Assembly: GCF_019320115.1 (NCBI RefSeq)
Contig: NC_089589.1
Location: 22,839,265-22,903,264 of the forward strand
Source of the DNA: Miscanthus floridulus
Lineage: Eukaryota > Streptophyta > Magnoliopsida > Poales > Poaceae
Length of the DNA: 64,000 bases
Direction: 5' to 3'
Position 1 is the stretch's first letter; each line of letters starts with the position of its first letter. The position numbers and the translations under genes are program-made. The notes beneath the pieces are model-generated. The model saw nothing but the letters and a program-made list of their open reading frames with translations. It was not told the DNA's origin and made no database searches. Below, one piece after another: positions 32,510 through 43,463 of the stretch.

Positions 32510-33433
32510 TGAAGCTGTTCAGAGTAAAACAAAAAATTCTCTGCCACTACCAGCTCAGTTAACTAGGTGGCCATGTCCAACAATAAATAAAGTCGCCTTC
32601 GTTCACCAACTAAAGCAGCCCCAGCGTAGCCACCGCAGGCACACCTCACGTCTCCTAGCTCACGCCTCCATTGCCGGCTAGCCACAATCCTCGCTATCGG
32701 CCCTCAGCCCTTCAGACACCACCTACTCCCACCTCTGCCAGCGTCCGTCAAGTAGAGCAGTAGCCCACACCACACCGAGCCAGAGGCCAGATCCAGGCAT
32801 CTCCAACCGTGCAACTGCTAGGCAAACCACGCCGGCACTTGGTCAAACGTTACGTACTTCCAGTTCCAGCCATCGCTCAACAGGTCCGTTTCCTTGACGC
32901 CAGAACCGAAGGACACACACAACATTAATTCTCTTTTCCCCGCTGCAAATCAAGGTGCATATGCCTAGTCTTTCCCGGCCCTCTCTATTTTTGTTTCCAT
33001 CCGCTTTCTTTCTTTCTAGTTTTTGTTGGAGATATTATACTCTTCTTCCACTCACAAATATACTCACACAAGGGTGACGCCTTGAGATTGGAGTAGCTGC
33101 TTTCGATTTTAAGGTGCCCAAGTATATAAAATTTCAACATCATCCATAGATCAAACTTCATCATATTCTCATCTGCTAGCTACTCATTAATTTGTTAACT
33201 CCGTTATCGTTTTAGCTTGCTACTATGCGCCAGATCTGGTACCAAAAGCACTCAGTTATCATTTAAATGTGATTATTCTAGTACCTATCTACTGTTGCAG
33301 TGTTCCCTTTTGAATAATAGTGCCAAGGTTATAGGGGCCTCGGTACTTTTACCATCAAGATTACCTTTCCTTTAAAACGAAACACGTAATTTTTTTATCT
33401 AATTTCGATTTTGTAGATACCGAAGCAGCAAAA
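32510..33433 (+). promoter_or_regulatory. 5' leader and upstream region of NLR-B
   Basis: 32513-32690 matches the unit A leader copies at 14590 and 16748. 32860-32990 matches part of 17010-17700, and 33007-33433 matches 18484-18928. It therefore represents a simpler, single-copy form of the region that is duplicated and interrupted in unit A. A T-rich tract ending TTTTGTAG at 33416 is the probable acceptor of a 5' UTR intron. Confidence 0.5.
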
Positions 33434-34782
33434 ATGGCAGTGGTACTGGATGCTTTAGCATCCTACCTCCAAGACATGTTGTTGGAGATGGCTAAAGAAG
33501 AGGTGCATCTGCTCTTAGGTGTTCCCAATGAGATAAAAAAGATGGGGATGAAGCTTGGGGACCTTAAGAGGTTCCTCGCCGATGCTGACAAGAGGAACAT
33601 CAGCGACGAGAGTGTGAAATCATGGGTGAGAGAGCTTAGGAATGCCATGTATGATGCTACCAACATCCTTGATTTGTGCCAGCTCAAGGCGATGGAACGG
33701 GGTCGAAGCTGTGATATGGGCTGCTTCAATCCCTTGCTCTTTTGTATGAGGAATCCTCTCCATGCTCATGACATCGGTAATCGCATAAAAAGTCTTAATG
33801 AGAGGCTAGATGACATTGAAAAGGGTAGCAAAACCTTCAACTTCATTAACCTTGCATCTTATGAGGACAACACAAAAAAGGTAGAATCCTCCCTTCACGC
33901 TAGGCGTGAGACAACAGGGGAGGATGAGTTAGGTGTGGTTGGGGAGAAGATTGAGGAGGACACAAGAAATCTAGTGGATTTGCTCACGAAGAAGGACAAA
34001 AATGTACATGAACACAAAAATGTTATGGTTTATGCTATTGTGGGAGTAGGAGGGATTGGCAAAACCACCCTTGCCAAGAAGATCTTTAATCATGACTTCA
34101 TCAAACAAGAGTTTCAAAAGAGAATATGGTTGAGTGTCAATCAAGAATTTAGCAATGCTGATCTATTAGAGAGAGCTATCACTGAAGCACAAGGAAACCA
34201 TCAAGCACCAAGAAACACAAAGGCCGCACTAGAGCGAACCCTTAAGGATGCCTTGAAGGACTGCAAGACTTTATTGGTGATGGATGATGTCTGGGAGCAC
34301 CATGCATGGGAGGGTGTCCTCAAAACTCCATTATTAAGCGTCCTAGCTTAAGGTAGTTGTGTCCTCGTTACCACAAGACATGACATGGTCGCCAAAGGCA
34401 TGATGGTGGAGGTGCCCTACCACCATGTCAACAAATTAGAGCAAGAAGATGCATGGTCTTTGCTCAAGAAGCAGGTTCGTATAAGTTAATTTATAGCTTT
34501 ATTTTTTTACACATTCATGCATGCGCATTTGCTACACTATCTATTCAGATGTCGGTAATCTTGCGCATTTTCTTCACATTTGCTTTACTATCTATTTATA
34601 AAATTGTGTCTTGAGAGGAATCATTTCATTCATCAACCTAAACCTATAAAATGATGTGGCAGTCTTAGAAACCACAGAAAGAAAATTTACACTGAAGATG
34701 CCCTTATGCGCATGGTTGTACAAAATAGTTATTTGTTTTAGCATTAATATTAGAAATCTTGGGTCTGTATACCACTTTCAAA

Positions 34783-35003
34783 CACTACTACACAAACATT
34801 ATCACCGCTTGCTTGAAAACCACCATCACCACCGGTTTTGCGATTCGGTGGTGATGCTCACCTTCATCACCGCCACATTGAAACCGATATTGAAAGTTGA
34901 ATAAAAATAATTAAAAAATACACGTGTCATGTGTGCCTGTAGTCGTCCATGATGGTCTACGCTAGCTGCCCCTAGCGACCAGGATAGTGACATCGAGGTC
35001 CAT
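34783..35003. mobile_element. Left part of the CACTA MITE in the NLR-B intron
   Basis: CACTACTACACAAACATTAT matches the MITE at 20278 in NLR-A. The homology ends after GTGACATCGAGG, and the sequence jumps to a point some 490 bp beyond the MITE in A. A deletion of about 820 bp removed the right half plus intron sequence. Confidence 0.7.
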
Positions 35004-36148
35004 CTCTATTATTAGGTGATAGGAGTGTAACTTTTTAAATATCTCATCGAGTTAGACATTAAAATAACATATAACATATGTAACTTTTATCCTTTTCTCT
35101 AACAACCTTTTCAAACTATTATAATTTTACTAGATCCTGTAAACATGTTAAAATAAAATCAATGATTTAAAGTTCTATTATGAACATGGCGTAAAAAGTT
35201 AGGAAAAGTACTCACGGGGCCTCTGGCATATATCCTGATTGACAGGTTTTACCATAGACACTTGAGTAATTGTCCATGTAACTTGCCTCACTTGTCTCAT
35301 CTCTAGAATGGTTAAAAAGCTAAGGATACAAGGGATATCACATTAGGGTTACCTGCATCCAAGAGAGTATGAATAAAGGAGAAAAACGTAGCTTCTTCAG
35401 GTCAAGATGTGCAGACTTTAATAACCTTTCCAGTTGGATCCTAATAATTGACTTCCGTCCATTTGTTTTTCTACCACGGGTGTTTGATCCTTTTATGAAT
35501 AATCTCATGATAAGTTGCAACGAAATTGAACATATATTGTCAAATTGGAATAAAAAAATAAACCAAATGTCGCAAAGGGACGCATTTATTTTCTAGGATC
35601 ATATACCAAATCTTTGGGTTTCAAACGAGGACTAGCTTCATGTAGGCTTGTATTGGGACCGATTAGTTAATTACTGAACCATCAGCAGGGACAGATGTTC
35701 GTTAAAATAAATCCTCTGGTTTCTCTGGTTTCTTCTTTCACCTTCAACCTAGCCGATAGCAGGACCAATTTCTGACAACATCGTGGCTGTATAGTTTGCA
35801 TCCTCCATGATCCATGCTATACATTTCAGTTATTAACATAAAGTTGGGTTAATATATCGACCAATCAAACATACATACATTAGGATATTTTTAGTTAATA
35901 GATCATCAAGTGCTAAACTGTTACTTAACAAACCACATATAAATGACACTGATAATTTATTTTAAATTACATTACTATGGCATGACAAAAAAGTTTATAA
36001 GTTTTTATTTCAAATAATTTTATAAAATTTGACTCAAATACTATGTCATATCGACACTGGTAATTTAATTTTGATTATTCTATATTTTTATAAAAATAAT
36101 ACTTCTACTACATATACAATTTTCGAATGTAGCTAGTTCAAAATCTTA

Positions 36149-36426
36149 GGCCCTGTTTGGATGCAGATGTATTTTTGGAGTTTTAGAAAAATACCATGCT
36201 TTTATGAAATACTTTGATTTTATTAGAGTTGTATGAAGTGTTTTGATGCAACAAATTATATGGTTTTGAAAACCAGAGTTTTGCTAAATTTGTAGTCTCT
36301 TTAGAGTTTTATAAACTCATATCTAGACCTCTTTGTTGCTAAATCATGGTTTACCACATCTATAGGTTCTAAAATCGTGGTTTCTTAATACTACGTCTCT
36401 TAATACTACAACATCCAAACATGGCC
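36149..36426. mobile_element. Tourist-like MITE, 278 bp, in the NLR-B intron
   Basis: Orthologous to 22422-22699: same ends (GGCCCTGTTTGGATG and CATCCAAACATGGCC), same TTA duplications (36146-36148 and 36427-36429) and same length. It serves as a marker that A and B derive from one intron. Confidence 0.85.
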
Positions 36427-36500
36427 TTAAGTGCCATAGTGCAGGCTGACATGATAGTTCATACCATTATTAATAGGCAAGTGGGTAGCATAGGACCTAG

Positions 36501-37410
36501 CACTACCGCAACACATAGGCCATCATTGTCGGACCATCATTGCTGGTTGCTTTGGAACCGGTAGTGAAAGTACAACTGACAGTGATAGATGAACTTTCAC
36601 GAACGAATTGAACATTCACGAACGAATCATGGCTACAAGTGATAGGGACAGGCAGTGTACTATCACTGCTGGTTATAGCCATGAACATGAAGAGAAGGAC
36701 GACCCGTCGTGGCCGGTTTGTGGCTACAACCAACAGTGATAGGCTATTTTACGAAAAAGTAATAACTTTTTCATATGATGTTTGATAAGATAAGCTTTAT
36801 ACGTTCAAAAAGATTTAAAACTTTGTAGTTAACAACTTTTTAATTTAAGATGGTTTACATATCAAAATATTCTATGTAAGTTCACCAATGGGATTTGAGA
36901 TGGTTAATGATGTTGAATGGAGACAAAGTCAATAGTAGAGTTAGTAGTCGATGAGATCAATCTACGACTTTGCAGTTAACAACCTTTTCATTTGAGATCA
37001 TTTAGAGTATCAAATATTCAATATAAGATTCAAAATTATGTAGTTAAAAGAATAGCATCACCTGTATAGTCACAAGTGTTGTATAGCTCTGCTGGTATAG
37101 ATGCTCAGGAGAATGTTGAGATCTTGAGTTTAAATACTGTCATTGTCGGTTACTGGCAGTGAAGATGCAGTAATCTGGCGTACATTTTGTGCTTTTTTTT
37201 ATCACTTATCACTGTCAGTACTTGGCAGTGAGAAGTAGTCTGGTGTACTGTACAACCTTTTTTAATAAAATAAGAAAAAATTAAATAAAAGATACGATAA
37301 ATACTGGAGTGACTATAAACATTAGGTAGACGAGAGTTAGTAATGATAGTGACTGATGAGAACACTATTCTTGTACACAGTCACAGACGTCATCTAATTG
37401 CACCGTGATG
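36501..37410. mobile_element. CACTA-like element in the NLR-B intron
   Basis: Counterpart of 22774-23701, starting CACTACCGCAACACATAG. The right end is mutated to CACCGTGATG, and a roughly 30-bp duplicated stretch present in A near 23530-23575 is missing or changed here. Confidence 0.5.
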
Positions 37411-39621
37411 ATATACGTATACGATGATTTTTCCATCTATTTTAGTGGACTGGTACATCGGTCATACGCTTAGAACATCGCATGTGAATTTTGCCTCTGC
37501 ACACAGTATCGTTTTTTAGCACTTGATTTTGCTTCCGATTATGACCAAGTGTATTTATATCTACATATTTCATTCAATTAACAAGCTTAAGTTGCTTTGC
37601 GGGTGGTCGGAAATGAAAATAATGATGAACAAAAGGTTGATAAACTGAAGGACATTGGAATGTCGATTATAGCAGAATGTGATAGTTTGCCTCTCGCAGT
37701 CAAAGTAATAGGAGGCCTCCTCCGCCAGAAAAACATAAGGCGAAGCGACTGGACAAAGATCCTTAATGATTCTACATGGTCAGTATCTCAAATGCCTGAA
37801 GAGCTAAACTATGCAGTATACCTGAGCTATCAAGATCTGAACCCTGAGTTGAAGTCTTGCTTTCTGCACTACGCCCTCCTCCCAAAGAACACGGTGTTCT
37901 GGTATGACCGTATTGTTGCCATGTGGATTAGTGAAGGATTTGTTCATGGAAACTCACAGGATTTGGAAGTGTTAGGAAAAGAGTACTATGACCAGTTAAT
38001 AGCTAGGAACCTTCTAGAGCCGGATCAACGGTACATAGACCAGCAAGTTTGCAATATGCATGATGTTGTTCGCTCATTCGCTCAGTATTTGACTAGAGAT
38101 GAAGCACTGATAGCAAACAAAAGTGAGGCTGGCCATACCAATAACATTAACCCACAAAATGTTATTCGGTTATCACTAAAATCCAAAGAATCAGAGTCAA
38201 ATGAGCTAGAGTGGAGTTCTCTACAAGCACATATATCACTGCGAACACTTATTTTAGTTGGGGAAACAAAGCTCAACCCAGGTGATTCACTATCATCTTT
38301 TCCTTGTTTGCGGACCCTACATATAGAAGATGGAAATTTTGATGCATTGTCTGAATCTGTGGTCCAACTCAAACACTTGAGGTATTTGTGCCTAGGTGGC
38401 ACTAACACATCTATGCTGCCAAAAAAAATAGCCAAGATGAAATTATTGCAGTGCATTGACCTTAATGATTGTACAAGTTTGGTGAAGCTTCCTCGTGGCA
38501 TTGGAGAGTTACGGCAGCTGAGGTATCTAAGCCTTCTTAGGTCAGGTATAAATAATATACCCAGGAGTTTCAGTGGCCTAACTAATTTAAGGGTGTTGAA
38601 GGGGTTTCCTGCCCACCTGGAGGGTGATTGGTGTAGTTTGGAAGAATTAGGACCTCTTAACTGGAGAATGTATCTTCTTCCTCATTTGCTATAAAAGCCA
38701 GGCTTGGTGAAAAGGTGTGCCTCATCTATCTGTACTTACAGTGCACTAGTAGTAGTGGAGGTGCTCACCGGTTGGTGAAACAGGAAGAGCAGCAACACAT
38801 CGAGAAGGTGTTTGATGAGCTCTGCCCTCCACCTTTCTTAGAAACACTAGCAATCGAAGGGTACTTTGGTCAACGACTTCCATGGTGGATGACGTCGACA
38901 GCAATTGTGTGCCTTGGAAGCTTGAGGATTCTATTCATGGAAGACTTGCCTTATTGCATAGAGCTACCTGATGGCTTGTGGCAGCTCCCCAGCTTGGAGT
39001 TCCTACAGATTAATAAAGCCCCAGGCATCAAGCGTGTTGGGCCAGAGTTCTTACTACCACACCATCATGAGCACCCAAGCGCTTTGGAAAACATTGGTTC
39101 TGATTTGAAAATTGAGGTGGCTGGATGTCCTAGCCTGGAGAGGATCAGTAATCTGCCAAAATTGCAGTATCTCGTGATCGTAGCATGCCCAGAGATGAAG
39201 GTGATAGATGGTTTGCCTGCACTTCAGAGACTCGAGCTGGAGGACTACCACATGAAAACACTCCCTGGATATTTGCAGGACGTAAAGCCAAGGCATTTGG
39301 GTCTAGACTGTGATGTCCTGTTGCTCACTTCCATAGCTAAAGGAAAATCTAGCCCTGAGTGGGACAAGTTTAGCCATATCAAGCAGGTCAAGGCATATGC
39401 AGATGATAACGACAACAACATTGGAAGGAAGTGGTACGTGAAGTACACGATAGATCCTTTCAGCTTCAAGACAAACATCAGCCCCTCTGCCGACGCTTCA
39501 GGTAAATACTGCTTTATATGTTGCATATACTGAGCACCTTTCTTGCTATTGGAATATCTGGTTACTTGACTAGACGGTCCGTTTCAGGGGATGAAACAGA
39601 GGATGTATTATTGGACAAAGG

Positions 39622-39759
39622 CACCGTTCGCTGGTCTGAAAGTTTCAGACCAGCCGGCTGCTTCCTCTCACATTTCACTATTCATCAAACCAGCCAAATA
39701 ACGTTTCTCTCTCACAGAACCAGCCAATTTTAGCCAAGTTTCAGCCAGCCGAACGGGTG
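39622..39759. mobile_element. MITE in the last exon of NLR-B
   Basis: About 140 bp absent from Z1 and Z2 interrupts the tail after LLDK. Its ends, CACCGTTCGCTGGTCTGAAA and the complement of TTTCAGCCAGCCGAACGGGT, are imperfect inverted repeats, and the interior repeats CCAGCC. This is a common grass MITE type. The exact target duplication is unclear (GG on both sides). It replaces the native C-terminus. Confidence 0.75.
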
Positions 39760-40358
39760 GGCTAGCAAGTTTGAAGGGAATTCATCGTGGAACAACAGAG
39801 GGAGTAACAATAAAGTATGCATGCTACTCCAAGACTATTATTATTACTACATACGTCTCTAGCACTATCGATTATAGAATGCATAAAAGACCTCGCCTGC
39901 AGGTGGAGTGCCGCATGGACAAAAAGCAGCCTTGGAGGCTGGAGCTATCATCGCTTCGCCCGAAGAAGAAGCAATGGAGACGATTACTACGCTGCGGGTC
40001 GTCGTGAGGCAGTCAGATGTTGGACACTGCAAATAAATTCATGGTGACTAGAATGCGATGTGATGTGAATTAGTTTTTTTATTCGAATCTGTGTTACTGT
40101 GGATGCAGGTTACCACCTGAGAATACAGAGCCTTGTACATATAATTAAGTAGTGAGTCGTCATGTTACAAAACAAATGTTATGATACATCTTATTCCGGC
40201 TTGCGGATTCATTGTGAGCCTGAAAATGTACGTAGGTTGCCAACTAAATGTTCATATATATGCTGCCAGTGCCATGAGAATGCAGCTTCCTAACGAGGCT
40301 CCTTTTATTTTTCAGATATTTAAATTAGTAGCAATATAAAGGACCGAAAACGGTGACC
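39760..40358 (+). repeat. 3' flank of NLR-B
   Basis: Matches 170-762 and 2149-2600. Similarity with the Z1 flank ends after ACGGTGACC at 40358; a short stretch (CAGAGGGGGGTGAATAGG) then separates it from the CACTA element. No gene. Confidence 0.65.
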
Positions 40359-40392
40359 AGAGGGGGGTGAATAGGCACTACTGGAAACCGGC

Positions 40393-40850
40393 AATTTGCC
40401 GAGTGCCTGCGGCACTCGGCAAAGCCCGAAATACACTCGGTAAAGGCTTTGCCGAGTGCCGCACTCGGCAAAGAGCAGTCGGCAAAGAACCCGTCGGCAA
40501 AGGTTTCTTTGCCGAGTGTCACATATCGGGCACTCGGTAAAGCCTTTGCCGAGTGTCACGTCAGCACTAGGCAAAAAAAAATCCGACGTCAACTCTGACG
40601 GCCTCTTTGCCGAGTGCCACCTCAGCGGCACTCGGCAAAGATTTTTTTTTTTTGAAAATTCTTTGCCGAGTGCCATACTCTTGCACTCGGCAAATTTTTT
40701 TTTCTTTTTAAAAAAAAATCTTTGCCGAGTGCCATGGCTCTGGCACTCGGCAAAGCCGGGAAATTGGGTCTCTTCTTCCCAGCTTTGCCGAGTGCCATGG
40801 TCACGGCACTCGGCAAAGCCCTCTTTGCCGAGTGTGGCACTCGGCAAAGA
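40393..40850. repeat. Subterminal repeats at the 3' end of the CACTA element
   Basis: About twenty alternating CTTTGCCGAGTGCC and GGCACTCGGCAAAG units face each other. Such repeats are the known binding sites of TnpA-type proteins in CACTA elements. The ORFs called through them (for example 40320-40847) are artefacts of the repeat. Confidence 0.85.
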
Positions 40851-41330
40851 GGGGAAAAATGCTATTTTTTGGTTTTTTGCTTTCCATCAGCACAAACAAA
40901 GAAATCACATATATATCAACACACAGCACAGGATATATCACATACACATCCATATTCCATCACATACACATCCATAACCCATCACATACACATCCACCAT
41001 CCATAATACATCACATACAAATCCATTGTCCATAATCCATCACATACATTCGCATCATCCATGACAATATCCATCACAATATATATATGTCTCTAGTAGT
41101 AGTCCAACATAAGGCTAAGTCTAACATAAGTCCATACAACATAAAAAGAAACAAATAAACAGTACCTACTGCCAGCCTCCCCACCCGGAGTGTGAACTAC
41201 CACCTTGAGGAGGGCCAGTTGGCCACCCGGCCTATGGAGAAGGGCCACCTTGAGGAGTCCGGTTCGAACCCGCCGACTGTGGCTGCACAAAGGAGAAGCG
41301 GATTCATGAGTATCTATAGGAGGGCCGCAC
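40851..41330. other. CACTA 3' untranslated region with CACATACACATCCA repeats
   Basis: Between the subterminal repeats and the TnpA-like gene, a (CATCACATACACATCCAT)-type satellite (40925-41065) dominates. No gene. Confidence 0.6.
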
Positions 41331-41339
41331 AAGCTAAAG

Positions 41340-43328
41340 GAATAAACAACCATATATACTCACCGGAGTCCCTACATGAGGAGGAGGAGCCACAACTGGA
41401 GCGAGCAGCGACTGGGGCACGACCACACCTGGCAAGGCCTGAAGGCTCGCCATGAAGCTGAACATGTCCTGCAGCCTTTGCGCCTCGGCCGCCCTCTGGG
41501 CTTGTACAGCCTCCATCTCCAGCCGATGGGCCTCCGCCTGGGCCGCCTGCTGGGCCTCCAACCTCCGCAAGTCAGCCTACAACATTCCACCCGCAATGTT
41601 TAAACAATGCAAAGGCAAGGTAGATGTGTAAAAGCAATGAACGACGAATAAAACAGTACTAACCTGGAGTTCCGCCATCTGCTGCTGTGAGCTCTGCTGC
41701 CGAGAGCGTATGGGGAGGGAGGAGCTCGTGCTCCTTGCTCGAATCTCGGCAAGGATGGGAACAGAGGCGGAGTCGACTGCGCTGTCCGCCATCCAGTACC
41801 GGCCGTGCTGCTTCCCTCCTCCCAGCCTCATCAGGAGGTCTGTGTCCAGGGGCTGGGTGGCCGAATCGAAGTCCTCCCCATGGCGCTCGCGGGCCGCCGA
41901 GGTGTACTCGCTAAGCTTGCTGTGGACACTCGCGTTGGTGTACGCCTCGGGCCCGTCCGCTGGGTTGTAGGTGACTTCCGGGGCCATCGCCTTGCCCTTG
42001 TGTGCCAGGGCGTACGCCATGAACTCGTTGCATTCCTGGCCTTGGTGCGCCTGGGACTGCGAGGAAAACACAAAGATGATTACAAGTAATGAGAATTGAG
42101 CGTTAGAATAAATAAATAAAGATGAAAACACAAAGAAGGTTACCCATGTCTAGGCGTACGCGCTGAGGCTCCGGTTGCCTTGGTGGTATGGCGCCCCACC
42201 CATCTGTAGGCGGTAGTCTCGATGGATGTTGTGCTTCTCCGCGCACTCCTCCGAGAGCCACCTGTCCACAATGGCCTCCTAGCAGAGGCGGTGCCTGGCG
42301 CACCAATCAGGACATTGCTGCATGCCATCAAGTTATTGATATGTCAGAAGATGAAATGAAGCCTACCTATTCTTCATGGAAGGAGTCAGTATTAATGTTT
42401 CGTACTTACCGAGAGGTACTGCTCCTTGGTGAGCATCCTGGTCCTGGCATCGGCCTTCCTCACCACCTGACCAAGGACGTCGGCGCTGCAGTTGATGATG
42501 CACTAGAGCCGCATCTCGTGGTACAGGTCCGAGAGTCGGGACCTACAGACCTTGTCCTGCACTCGCGCCGCCCGGTCCTCAAACCCTTCGTCGCACCTGA
42601 AGAAGTCCTGCATACAGACATCATGTATCATTTCATTATTTCAAGAACGACCAATGAATGCGTAGTATTGACCAATTTAGTGCGATGAAGACTCACCCAG
42701 AACTTGGCCTTGATCCGCGCCGCAACGGTGCCAAACTCGCTGTCCTTGATGGCGTAGAAGTGGTCCCATGTCCAGGGCAGCGAAGTCACCGAGGCGTAGG
42801 TGACCATGCTAGGGTAGTGCTGCCGAATCAGAAGGCCTAGGGTGCCATTGATGTGCCGGCCCGTTCCGGACACAACTTCCCAGTTGCTGCAAGAGTCATT
42901 AAGAAGAATTGTTAGTCTCTAGTTCAATTTTCAACATGTCATATGAAATAGTAGTGAAATAATACTTACTTGTCGCCACTGGGTCGAATCACCGGGCGCC
43001 GGTGAAGTGGGATCGGCCGCGCCGGGAGCTGCGAGGGCCCACGCAAGTAGACTCCCGATGAGGTAGAGCCAGAGGCAGTGCAAGTGGAACCCCCTGATGT
43101 CGCTATCGCCGCCTCCCCGTGGTCTGACGAGTCAGAGGAAGTGCCACCCCCTCCTATGTGCAGGCCCACCGCCTGGTCGTCCTCGTCCACCGACGGGGTG
43201 GCAGCCGACTACACCCTCGTCCTCCTCGTCGGCGGCTCCGGCAAGGGGTCCTCCTCAGCGTGGGGTGGTGAGCGCTCCCTCATGTAGAGGGAGTTGACCC
43301 CCCGATGGGCCTGCCTTCCGCCCGGCAT
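41340..43328 (-). pseudogene. TnpA-like gene of the CACTA element (plant transposase, PF03004-like)
   Basis: Exons read on the minus strand. The first starts MPGGRQAHRGVNSLYMRERS at 43328, hits TAG at 43211-43209 (a Gln codon is expected) and continues DEDDQAVGLHIGGGGTSSDS to a GTAAGT donor at 42969. Exon 2 (from 42887) reads NWEVVSGTGRHINGTLGLLI, then YAIKDSEFGTVAARIKAKFW. Later exons give CNEFMAYALAHKGKAMAPEV, then KLSEYTSAARERHGEDFDSA, and a Gln/Ala-rich coiled-coil end (EAQQAAQAEAHRLEMEAVQA). These match the transposase family that binds subterminal repeats in CACTA elements. Exon boundaries other than the first are approximate, and at least one further stop lies near 42280. Confidence 0.65.
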
Positions 43329-43463
43329 TTTGTCGAGTGCCTACAATTTCAAAGAGTAAACCAGTTAGCACAGTTAAATTACAAGTACTTATAAAGAGAT
43401 GCAAAATGAACGAAACATAATTGCAATAATAATAATAATAATAATAATATAGTATTACATGAA

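Larger units (their letters stand above)
33434..39660 (+). pseudogene. NLR-B: CC-NB-ARC-LRR resistance-type gene, disrupted
   Basis: Exon 1 (33434-34474) keeps an intact Rx_N domain and NB-ARC front: P-loop VGGIGKTTLAKKIF, kinase-2 LLVMDDVWEHHAWEG and RNBS-B CVLVTTRHD. A CAA-to-TAA change (34349-34351) stops it after LLSVLA. The intron is 34475-37602; its acceptor reads TTTGCGG where A has CTGCAG, so AG is lost. Exon 2 (37603-39501) has CDSLPLAVKVIGGLL, CFLHYALLPKNTVFWYDRIV, CNMHDVVRSFAQYL and LRRs. A 28-nt deletion near 38662 shifts the frame, and the LRRs continue in another frame from 38715. Exon 3 (39588 on) carries a MITE at 39622. A full-length product would have been roughly 1,000 residues. 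Confidence 0.88.

Noticed and set aside
40320..40977. Frames of 173-175 codons on both strands rich in LCRVP/FAECR/HSAK text
   Set aside because: They are translations of the GCCGAGTGCC/GGCACTCGGC subterminal repeats, open on both strands by repetition.
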